Of a stretch of 64,000 nt of DNA, positions 41,436 to 49,998 are shown in pieces; position 1 is the stretch's first letter; each line of letters starts with the position of its first letter. A program made the position numbers and the translations under genes. The DNA is taken from contig OY754330.1 of the NCBI GenBank assembly GCA_963573305.1, positions 5,828,001 through 5,892,000 on the forward strand, written 5' to 3'. This DNA is from Pyrrhosoma nymphula (Eukaryota > Arthropoda > Insecta > Odonata > Coenagrionidae). The notes below the pieces were generated by a model. It worked only from the letters and a program-made list of their open reading frames with translations, did no database searches and was not told the DNA's origin.

Positions 41436-42665
41436 CTGCTTCATCATTATTTCTCTCTCCCTGCAGTGAAAACGAACTTAAAACTATAATTGATAGTTGT
41501 GGAAATAAATTCAGTGCAGGCATAGATGAAATACCTAATCTTGTCATTAGACTTTGTTTCAACCTTATTAAGGATCCTTTACTGCATCTTATAAATGCCT
41601 CCTTTGTTGAAGGCATTTTTCCTTCAGTATTAAAAACTTCTAAAGTTATTCCTTTGTATAAGAAAAAAGGTAGCCCCCATGATTTCAATTCATATCGCCC
41701 TATTGCCATCCAAGTTCAGTTTTCTAAAATACTAGAAAAAGCTTACCATAAGCGCCTGGTTTCCTATCTTGAATCTATTGGTTTTTTGTCCCCGCATCAA
41801 CATGGTTTTCGCAAAAACAAGTCAACTTTATCTGCTATTTATGAAGTTATTAATCACCTGCATATTGGTCTTGATGAAAAACTGTTTATTTGTGCTCTAT
41901 TATTCGATCTTACTAAAGCATTTGACCTTGTTAACCATAGTTTGCTCTCAGAAAAATTAGACTTAGCTGGTGTTACGGGTTCTTCAAAAAATTGGTTGTT
42001 GTCCTATATCCAAGATAGAACTCAGCATGTCATTATTAATAAAGATGGCACTAATTATAAATCTTCCCCTAAAATAATTCACCAAGGTGTCCCCCAGGGG
42101 TCCGTTCTTGGCCTCATTTTGTTTCTCATTTACATTAATGATCTACCCGGTGTTCCACAAGGTATTCCAGGCTGTCATCCTATTTTATTTGCTGATGATA
42201 CCAATGTTATTATTTCTGCAGCTTCTATTCACGACCTTCTTACAAGTTGTACTCTTGTTACCCAAAGAATTCATTCGTGGGCCACGCAAAATTTTCTTAA
42301 AATTAATGTCGAAAAGTCACAAGTTATACAGTTTATTCACAAAAACACTCCAACCCAAGTAATAAATATTCCATTTGACGATCAAATTTTGCCTCGGGTA
42401 GAGTCAACTAAATTTCTAGGCCTATTTTTAAATTCCCATCTCTATTGGGACTCTCATATAGATATGCTTTTAAAAAAGCTTAATTCTGTCACTTTTCTTA
42501 TTCGGAATATTCGTCACACTGTATCCATAAATGTCCTCATTTCTCTGTATTATGGTTTATGTTATTCACACATTGTGCAAACTATACTTTTCTGGGGCTC
42601 TTCTCCTCAAGCAATTTCTATTTTTAAATTACAAAAGAAAATTGTTCGTTTGATGACTAATTCTA
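41436..42665 (+). pseudogene. LINE RT, N-terminal part
   Basis: The open frame has SLFLSPCSENELKTIIDSCG, SYRPIAIQVQFSKILEK, HGFRKNKSTLSAIYE, LLFDLTKAFDLVNH (motif A), HQGVPQGSVLGLILFLIYIN (motif B), PILFADDTNVII (motif C FADD) and TKFLGLFLNSHLYWDSHID. It runs to LMTNS and then hits the inserted transposon. The apparent start upstream is a TTG within pogo and is not genuine. The endonuclease is missing because of 5' truncation. Confidence 0.85.
42664..42665. repeat. TA target duplication of Tc1/mariner-like element (left)
   Basis: TA here and at 46707-46708. Deleting the element with one TA joins TCT A|AG TAC and restores the LINE RT frame. Confidence 0.88.
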
Positions 42666-43178
42666 CTGTCCATTAAAAAAGTCGAGTCCCTCGAGTTTAG
42701 GAAGCTGTATCTTCAAGTAGAGTTAACGGATTTTTACGAAATAAAAACCATGCGATAGAATGATCATTCCTACGCTTATCGATGTGTGTTTAAAAAATTT
42801 CCCGTACTTATCTGCCCTTTAACGATATTTTATTTGAAAAAAGTCACTATTTTCGGCGCTCAAAATCCGATTTTCCAACTTTATGTTATCACTGTTCTCT
42901 TAACGTCAGACATAGAAACGGGAAATTCCGATATAGGTTAGCTAAACATGTTATTAACGTAATAAAGGAAATAAATTGGTTATAGGTTGAGTTTTACACG
43001 ACCTGGTGTAAACGTTGTAAACCTCCTCATATTTCGAAACTAATGATGCGATTGAAATTTTAGGTATACTGTTGTGACGCGCGATAACACCAGCATTGCA
43101 AATATGTACATGACAAATAGTAAAAATTAATGGTATTCTCAACAACGATTTTTATTTATATCTACTTTCACGCGCCAA
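42666..43178. repeat. left terminal inverted repeat, 513 bp
   Basis: Inverse copy of 46194-46706. A 63-codon ORF present in both arms reflects the repeat, not a gene. Confidence 0.9.
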
Positions 43179-43606
43179 ACAGCGGTTGTTGATCGGTAGA
43201 CGACGACTTCGCCGTAGGAGGAGAAGAGGGAAAGGGACAAGCGACGTTGCCATTTGCTACGCGTAGCACTACTCTGCCGGCGGGGGCGAAGTTGAAAGTA
43301 TAACAGATGTGTCTGTTCAGAATTTGGACTACAATTTAATGATGGGATGAATTCTCATGACTCCCTTTCATCAAAATTAGGAAGGCAGTTAAATGATAAA
43401 GTATAATTATTTCCCATCAGCATTTTTCATGTGGGCTTTGGACCACCATAGGCTCCTTTAAAAATGGTTTTAGCGGTTAATACCACCAGTTGATTATAAA
43501 TCTATTTACAAAATGTACACACATTTACACAACACAAATTATTTACAAAATGTTTTATGCTTTTGAAAACACTTTGGCTAATCCCGAAATATCCTCTTTC
43601 ATTATT
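43179..43606. other. internal non-coding part of Tc1/mariner-like element
   Basis: Lies between the left repeat and the transposase stop. No feature beyond probable 3' UTR. Confidence 0.5.
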
Positions 43607-45061
43607 TCAATTGGAATCGCCATCCGACTGTGATTCATCGTCGCTCAAGTCTGAATCGGAGTCAGAGTCTAAATTAACTATGATCCTCTGGTCATCACTT
43701 AATTCATCAAGGAGATGCTCTTTTTTCCTATAGTCATCTTCTATCTTTTTGACGTGTTGTATACATTTCCTCCATAAGTTTGACGTCACAGATTGAAGAG
43801 CCTCCAGGCACAATTGATGGGTTACGTTGACACTGTTCCCTTTTTCAGCAGCAGTCGCAAGGTTCACTTTAGCTATTGTATTTTTAACGTAAGCCCAAAT
43901 TAGTTCGATGGCATTCAGCTCGCAGTGAGCCACTGGTGTCCAAATTAAACATACGTCACTCCTGAGTTCTTTCACAATCTTTTCCAGCTTCCTCTCTGTC
44001 GGAACAAAATATTGCCTACCGTGATTAATCAAAGTCGCTTTTGTTAAACACTCAAAAGTAGGTGCATCCTCCGGTAAATGGATTTTTTTCCTTACAAGCC
44101 ATGCGATGATATCAGCCTTCTTCCATGACATCGAAGGATTTTTTGTCTCTGGATCTATCATCGTGTGATACGGTGCCTGGTCTAAAACTACAGCGGATCT
44201 GGGAGGAAGCAACGACAACACTTTTCGAAACCACTCCTCGAAGTGTCTGGCATTCATCTCAGAATGGTAGTCATCACCACCCCTTTTTCCCACAAAACAT
44301 AGTTCGCCACCCTCTAGGAAGCCATCCTCACTACCTATGTGCAAAATGATGACTCGTTTCCCGGCTCCTGAGGGGGTCTTAAAACCACCGCGCCAGCCAT
44401 TCACCTCCTGTATGCGCCCCCGGTAGATATTATACCCAAGCTGCGAAGAGTCCACAACGTTTTCTACCCAGCTATATTTCAAAGTATGATGCTGAGAGCA
44501 CCAGGTCTCATCAGTGTAAAATATTTTGTATCCACTGTCCCTCAGCTTTTTAATTCTACGGAGAAAATTATGACGAGTGGCAGCAATTTTTACCGACTCC
44601 ATCATCACTGGCTTTTTACATAATTTCTGATACCTAAACCCCAAACTCTGCATCACAGACCGGAGCTTAGGCAAGGAGAAATCTGGGCATTCGGGCACAG
44701 ACTCAACCAACTTGTCCTTCACACTTTGAAGAGTTGGATACATGTTCCTCAAATAAAAGTCATGGACTGTCCGTCTAATGACTCCGAGCGTGAAATCATC
44801 CACAAAAATTCTTGGTCGCCCAAGCACAAATTGTCTTTTCCTTGGAGAGGGATTGCCATCACCAGAGTTTTCTTTGTCACTAACCTTGGATTTAGCAGCC
44901 GTTCTTTGCACTGATTTTTTGCTAATACCGAGGCACTGGGACACAGTTTCATAAATAGGATAACGCTTTTCCGATCTTTTTTCCGCCTCCATTTGGAAAA
45001 AGCGAATGGCACTGAGTATCATTCGCTCTTCCCCTTCTGAGAAGCGATTTCTGCGGTACAT
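43607..45061 (-). CDS. DDE transposase of the IS630-Tc1-mariner superfamily (D-D91-E)
   Basis: Intact 484-residue protein, ATG at 45061. An N-terminal helix-turn-helix region (about 8-60, FSEGEERMILSAIRFF and CLGISKKSVQRTAAK) precedes the GRPRIFVDD linker at 81-89, typical of Tc1-like proteins. The catalytic candidates are D184 (IFYTDETW), D294 (VVLDQAPYH) and E386 (ELNAIELIW). There are 91 residues between the second D and the E, against 34 in classical Tc1, so an insertion sits in that interval. The C-terminus is acidic (SDSDSDLSDDESQSD). It should bind the inverted repeats and cut at TA. No lesion is visible. Confidence 0.88.
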   Translation of the reverse strand: MYRRNRFSEGEERMILSAIRFFQMEAEKRSEKRYPIYETVSQCLGISKKSVQRTAAKSKVSDKENSGDGNPSPRKRQFVLGRPRIFVDDFTLGVIRRTVHDFYLRNMYPTLQSVKDKLVESVPECPDFSLPKLRSVMQSLGFRYQKLCKKPVMMESVKIAATRHNFLRRIKKLRDSGYKIFYTDETWCSQHHTLKYSWVENVVDSSQLGYNIYRGRIQEVNGWRGGFKTPSGAGKRVIILHIGSEDGFLEGGELCFVGKRGGDDYHSEMNARHFEEWFRKVLSLLPPRSAVVLDQAPYHTMIDPETKNPSMSWKKADIIAWLVRKKIHLPEDAPTFECLTKATLINHGRQYFVPTERKLEKIVKELRSDVCLIWTPVAHCELNAIELIWAYVKNTIAKVNLATAAEKGNSVNVTHQLCLEALQSVTSNLWRKCIQHVKKIEDDYRKKEHLLDELSDDQRIIVNLDSDSDSDLSDDESQSDGDSN

Positions 45062-45122
45062 GTTTCACTTTTGAAGCTCACAGACCTAATGACTAGCAAA
45101 AATAGTAAAGGGTTGTTGACAA

Positions 45123-46057
45123 GGGGCCATTCAAGTATTGCCATAAGACGTTTTCGGGGGGAGGGAGGTTCAGATATCCTTACATTGTCTTCCGTAGGGG
45201 AGCTCGGGGTCTAGCGCCAACTTGCGTAAGATTTTGTCCGTCGTGAGACAACATTGTAGATCGCTCCAGGAGACTGATCTTATCTGACTATTCAAGATGT
45301 TTTGTAGATCGACTGCCTTGAAAAGTGACTTGTAAGTCTTTGGACTAAAGTTGACACACCATTGAACAAGATGGTGTTGTTTGAATTTTTTATAGTCCAT
45401 AATTTCTTTGTATAACAGGAGTAATTCAAGCGCGGTTTCGAATAAGAGTTTTTTTTTAATTTGCCGAATAGCCTGTAATTGTACACAACTCCATCATCTG
45501 TGGTGTTGTTTCAATCTTAATGCATGCCTCTTTCAATCATATTCATTACTCTTGAGTCTCTGTCCATTTGTGTGGTTGCAATATACATTATCGGTCCCTC
45601 TCCATTGGTAGCATGTCTGCAGTGTAGTTCATGCTTGTGAGGCTTCGCCTCGTGACATGCATTAGCGATTAATGCAAATGCATAATTAGCCGTAGTTACA
45701 CTAACTTTAGGGCATAGTGTAATGCATGTTGGTGACTACTCACCACCTACCACACACCCTTGAGGCTGCTTGCAGGGTATTTTGTAGATGTTAATGTTGA
45801 ATAATGTGGTACTCCAACACCCTAAAATTTTCTGAAATCAAGTGCTCAAAGCTATAAGATGGTTTCTATCGAGAGCCGAAACCTCAGAAAACGACTATTT
45901 AACGAAGAGTAGATATGTACAATTTCTTTCTAACTATCCTCTTACGTAAGATAGAGAGGGGAGGGTGGGGGGTTGCCGAAATCTTACATTGTCTTACATA
46001 GTGGGAGGCGGTTCGAAAAATATACAGAATAGTCATACGTAATACTTGAATGGCCCC
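45123..46057. mobile_element. non-autonomous DNA transposon (MITE-like), 935 bp
   Basis: The ends GGGGCCATTCAAGTATT (left) and AATACTTGAATGGCCCC (right) are inverted. CAA flanks both sides (45120-45122, 46058-46060). It has no coding frame. The subterminal regions also carry related inverted TTACATTGTCTT segments. The superfamily is not determined; the 3-bp CAA duplication does not match the usual Harbinger TWA. Confidence 0.75.
45749..45795. repeat. short segment shared with 55057-55103
   Basis: CCACACACCCTTGAGG... followed by CAGGGTATTTTGTAGATGTT is repeated with few changes at 55057-55103. It lies inside the 935-bp transposon here. Confidence 0.5.
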
Positions 46058-46193
46058 CAAGAGATTAAAAGGAACGAATTTGTAAGTACGCGACATCTCA
46101 CTACGGTGCGGCAACAGCGGATGGCTATGGACGATTTCCCCTACCTTCCCCTTACGATCCATCGGCGCTCCTTCCGTGGTAAGTCGTGCTTTC

Positions 46194-46706
46194 TTGGCGC
46201 GTGAAAGTAGATATAAATAAAAATCGTTGTTGAGAATACCATTAATTTTTACTATTTGTCATGTACATATTTGCAATGCTGGTGTTATCGCGCGTCACAA
46301 CAGTATACCTAAAATTTCAATCGCATCATTAGTTTCGAAATATGAGGAGGTTTACAACGTTTACACCAGGTCGTGTAAAACTCAACCTATAACCAATTTA
46401 TTTCCTTTATTACGTTAATAACATGTTTAGCTAACCTATATCGGAATTTCCCGTTTCTATGTCTGACGTTAAGAGAACAGTGATAACATAAAGTTGGAAA
46501 ATCGGATTTTGAGCGCCGAAAATAGTGACTTTTTTCAAATAAAATATCGTTAAAGGGCAGATAAGTACGGGAAATTTTTTAAACACACATCGATAAACGT
46601 AGGAATGATCATTCTATCGCATGGTTTTTATTTCGTAAAAATCCGTTAACTCTACTTGAAGATACAGCTTCCTAAACTCGAGGGACTCGACTTTTTTAAT
46701 GGACAG
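46194..46706. repeat. right terminal inverted repeat, 513 bp
   Basis: Inverse copy of 42666-43178. Confidence 0.9.
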
Positions 46707-46708
46707 TA

Positions 46709-47052
46709 AGTACGATGCCCCAAGTCTTCCTCTTTTTAGGGATCTTAATTTGTTACCTTTACCTTGTATTTATATCTTTACCGTTATTATATTTACAAAA
46801 AATAATCTTTCCAATTTTGCTACAAATTCTGATATACACAACCACAGCACTCGCAATGCAAAAAATCTTCACGTCTCATTCACCCGCACAAAGTCTACGT
46901 TCAATGGGCCGAGGAATATGGGCCTTATCCTCTACAACAAATTGCCTGTTTATTTTAAAAATATTATGTCTGTTCCCAAATTTAAATTTCAGCTGAAGGA
47001 CTTCTTGCTTGGGAATATGTTTTTTAGCATAAATGATTATTTATCGTTTTGA
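46709..47052 (+). pseudogene. LINE RT, C-terminal part
   Basis: The frame resumes with KYDAPSLPLFRDLNLLPLPC, then ARNAKNLHVSFTRTKSTF-type residues and GLILYNKLPVYFKNIMSVPK before a stop at 47050-47052. This is the usual C-terminal tail of Jockey/CR1-group ORF2. The joined frame is continuous with 41436-42665 when the transposon and one TA are removed. Confidence 0.85.
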
Positions 47053-47233
47053 TAATTTTTCTGATTTTTTCATGATCATAATTTTTTGGCTTTTGTGATA
47101 ATGTGATTTGTTAATGTTGTGATAATGTGATGGTTTGATTTTTTTTACATGACGTGTCTTATACCAGTACGCAAACTCTTTGTATTTACTGGTCCTTGGA
47201 CAAATAAATAAAACTAAACTAAACTAAACTAAA

Positions 47234-48212
47234 CGAAAGGGAGACAGACAATCATGGGATCCAGATCAAATGGAACATGCAATACGGGCTGTAAGAGGAG
47301 GTATGGCATTCTCAACTGCTGCTACAAGATATAACGTTCCAAGAAATACTTTGAAGAGGAGAGTTATGAACAAAAAGTCCACGCTACAGAGAATAAAAAG
47401 GTATTTGGAGGATTTAAATCTGTATTTACTAGGGAACAAGAACAGGGAATCTGTAACCATTATGTTGATGTTGGAGACAAGATTTTTTGGTATGACGATT
47501 AAGGACCTAAGGTGTGCAGCATTTGAACTTGCTGAACTGAACAACATTCCTCATAACTTTAATACAGAGATCAGAATGGCCGGAAAAGATTGGATCAGTG
47601 GATTCCGCAGACGCCATCCAAATTTAACTTTGAGAATGCCTGAGGCAACTTCCCTTGCAAGAGCAAGTGGCTTTAACCAAATTGCTGTCAAAAGATTTTT
47701 CGACATCTTGGTCGAGGAAAGAGCCAAACACCCCTATCCAGCCCTTCGAATCTATAACGTTGACGAGACTGGGCTAACTACAGTCCAGTCTAAAAGCTCA
47801 AAAGTCCTGGCTTTGAAGGGTAGAAGACAGGTTGGGTCTGTAACCTCAGGTGAAAGAGGGGTTCTGTCTTCAATGGTCGTCTGTTTGTCAGCTGGAGGCA
47901 ACTACATTCCCCCCTTCATAATTTCCCCCCGTCTTCGGATGAAGGCTGAGTTGGTGGATGGAGCACCCCCGGGAACTGCATTCACTTGTCACCCAACGGG
48001 GTGGATGCAGACTGGCATTTTTGTGGAATGGTACTGGCATTTTTGTGGAATGGTTCAGGCATTTTTTAATGCATAGCAAACCCACAGCACTAGAACCAGT
48101 ATTGCTGATCTTAGATGGGCATTCCACCCATACTAAAAATATTGAGTTCATAAGGATGGCCAGGGATAATCACACGGCTGTGGTGTGCCTCCCACCTCAT
48201 TGCAGCCGTTAA
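47234..48212 (+). pseudogene. pogo/Tigger-like transposase, main part, frameshifted
   Basis: The N-terminal DNA-binding region reads SWDPDQMEHAIRAVRGGMAF and RYNVPRNTLKRRV (pogo HTH), then a CENP-B-type HTH with KDWISGFRRRHPNLTLRMPE. The DDE core has IYNVDETGLTTVQ (first D) and LLILDGHSTHTKN (second D). A 22-bp direct tandem duplication (48011-48032 and 48033-48054) shifts the frame; the downstream part is open in the next frame to 48212. The protein is cut after VVCLPPHC, where pogo proteins normally continue to the third acidic residue. Confidence 0.85.
48011..48054. repeat. 22-bp tandem duplication in pogo transposase
   Basis: Two adjacent exact copies of a 22-bp unit beginning ACTGGCATTTTTG. 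Its length is not a multiple of three, so it explains the frameshift. Confidence 0.85.
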
Positions 48213-48484
48213 GCCCGTTTCATACGATCAAATTCTGCGTCAAATTCAATTCAAGAATCATTGATCAAGGTTTCTCGAATGGACATGGCGTCATGACGGC
48301 GGACGTGTTGTCTTGAAAGCTCTTGAAAGACTTCGTCGCCATCAAATTCCTCTCGTCTTGAACGGTTCTAAAAACTCTTGAACCTTGAAACGGTTTGAAG
48401 GCTCTCAGCCAATAGAGAGCGACCTTTAGCCTTCCCAGGATTCCACCTGCTTTCCTCAAGAGGAAGAAGCACACAAATCTAAAG
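48208..48484 (+). other. Harbinger-type left terminus with CTTGAA repeats
   Basis: TTAAGCCCGTTTCATACGAT resembles the GCCCGTTTCACACG ends of Harbinger elements next to a TTA/TAA target. CTTGAA occurs five times between 48312 and 48391 on the plus strand. These may be subterminal binding sites; that is inference. The right end was not found. Confidence 0.5.
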
Positions 48485-48635
48485 ATGGCTACGTGGGGTA
48501 GACAAATGGTGGAACTCCTTATCTCTTCATACAAAGAGAAAAGGTGCCTGTATGAAATAGGTTCACCAGAGTACCACAATAAGGAGAAGAGGAACGCAGC
48601 CTGGAATGAAATGGCAGCTTGTTTGGCAGATTTAC
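48485..48635 (+). CDS. MADF/Myb-SANT-type DNA-binding protein of Harbinger, exon 1
   Basis: The ATG at 48485 opens MATWGRQMVELLISSYKEKR, then EYHNKEKRNAAWNEMAACLA, a MADF/Myb-like helix pattern (W...LI..Y......L......Y.NK..R..AW..I). A donor-like GTAAAT follows at 48636. The phase does not match exon 2 exactly, so the precise junction is uncertain or a one-base change has occurred. Harbinger elements encode such a protein next to the nuclease to help DNA binding and nuclear import. Confidence 0.6.
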
Positions 48636-49369
48636 GTAAATTAACTAAATATTTTGTTTTTAAATTAGATGTAGTTGGATTTAGAAGTTTAACTGGACGC
48701 ATGAACTGTTACAATAATAACTTCTATATCCTGGGAGTCCTCTTTACTAAAATTTTATGATATGAAACACGCTGAATTTCCCACGGTGACGTGTAGCTAA
48801 TGATATGATTGGGAAATTAATACTTATTTATTTATAAGTGCTCGATGCTGGAGGAATGATCCGTGTTATATTATCCTACGTTATATTGATGGATTCAGTG
48901 CTCCTTTGTCATGTGACTTTGTTTTGGCGTTGAAGTATAATCCTGTATTTTTATAAGCACTTTCATCTCGGCATTATGAATAGCCTTTGTGCGTTAACGA
49001 TTATTTGGAGGAACTAATTTTCCCTCGCGATTGATAGCGCTCATAGTACATACATTATTGACGTCTTCATCATATTGAATAGTCAACTATGTCACTCAGC
49101 AGAAAATTAAATCCTCACACAGATGATGATCAGTATTAAGTCTTATTGTAATTGTAAATTTTCAAACTGCCACGGAATAATATTTTCTCATCATTTGCAC
49201 TATCGGCACTAGTGATCGTCACTATAGATATCCCACTGCGTGGTTTTAAATATTACTCCTTAGTATATTTGAAAAAATGAATTTCTTTTATTGTGAAACG
49301 ATTTCTTAGTGCATATTTCTTCTGAGAGTTGTATTTTATCATGATTGCTGCATATGTTTTCATTTTCAG

Positions 49370-49600
49370 CTCCGACCAGGTACAACCCCGGAGGATATTA
49401 AGTGCAAAATTAATGGGCTGAGGACCCAATTTATGGCGGAGAGGAATAAAATGAAGAAAGGTAGAAAAAGCGGAGCTGGAGTGGATGACCTGTGCAAGCC
49501 CACCCTGTGGTGCTTCAATTCTCTCCAGTTCCTGGAGAAGCACAGCATGCCGAGGCAGAGCGTTTCAAACCTGGAAGATGGCTCCTCGAGTAGCTGTGAG
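49370..49600 (+). CDS. MADF/Myb-SANT-type protein, exon 2
   Basis: After an acceptor ATTTTCAG (ending 49369) the frame reads LRPGTTPEDIKCKINGLRTQ, the third-helix region of the MADF/SANT domain, followed by a basic NKMKKGRKSGAG. A donor GAG/GTAATG lies at 49600-49601. The intron after it holds two LINE copies (49999-53421 and about 53640-54720). Confidence 0.6.
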
Positions 49601-49601
49601 G

Positions 49602-49991
49602 TAATGTTCATTATTTCTTGTTATCCATTCATGAAACTTAATGAAAACTGCATTTCCTGAGCCTCTGTCCCCTTTGACATTTGCATATTATAGTACTTGT
49701 TAACTGTTCATGAAATGTGAAATTATGGGCCACATGCCTTTCAATCTACCTGATCACAACTTCAGCCTTCTGCTTCTTTCATATGCTAGTTGCCCCCAAA
49801 GTTTTGTGCTATACTTTGCAATTCGTTGGTGTTCATGTGGGTCCAACAAACTTACACTTCTAAAAAGATGAGTAGGTTAGTAAGTAGTTAACTATGTTAA
49901 TTATTTTACGGTTACCCCTCATGTTTACCAGTGGTCATTCATATCTACTGAAACGAATTACATTATCTTGAATGATACATGGTACCCTAGA
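49602..49991. other. intron sequence, no feature
   Basis: AT-rich sequence without recognisable elements. Confidence 0.4.
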
Positions 49992-49998
49992 TAAGCAT

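Larger units (their letters stand above)
42666..46706 (-). mobile_element. Tc1/mariner-superfamily element with 513-bp inverted repeats
   Basis: 4041 bp, including a nested 935-bp non-autonomous transposon. The ends read CTGTCCATTAAAAAAGTCGA inward from both sides. The inverted repeats cover 42666-43178 and 46194-46706, equal in length, with one substitution noticed by eye. TA duplication and a DDE_3-type transposase place it in the IS630-Tc1-mariner superfamily. Near-identical arms and an intact gene suggest a young copy. Confidence 0.9.
41430..47233 (+). mobile_element. 5'-truncated Jockey/CR1-type LINE inside pogo
   Basis: It starts in RT and ends in a tail of AAACTAAACT repeats (about 47212-47233) after GGTCCTTGGACAAATAAATA. 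It interrupts the pogo codons AAA|CGA, and the TSD is short or masked by the tail (AAA). It is itself interrupted at a TA by a Tc1/mariner-like element (42666-46706). Confidence 0.82.
40764..48209 (+). mobile_element. pogo-like element, host of the nested insertions
   Basis: It starts at GGGGAAGGACGGGCATAATG, after TA (40762-40763), inside the Copia integrase. It holds a possible 5' UTR exon with a donor AAG/GTAAGC near 40961, an acceptor TTTTTTAG ending at 41406, and the transposase start at 41412. The body is split by a LINE (41430-47233). The 3' part is cut at about 48209 by a Harbinger-type terminus, so the right inverted repeat is not visible. Confidence 0.65.

Noticed and set aside
42954..46418. 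Identical 63-codon ORF at 42954-43145 (minus) and 46227-46418 (plus)
   Set aside because: Both copies lie in the 513-bp inverted repeats, so identity reflects the repeat and not a duplicated gene.
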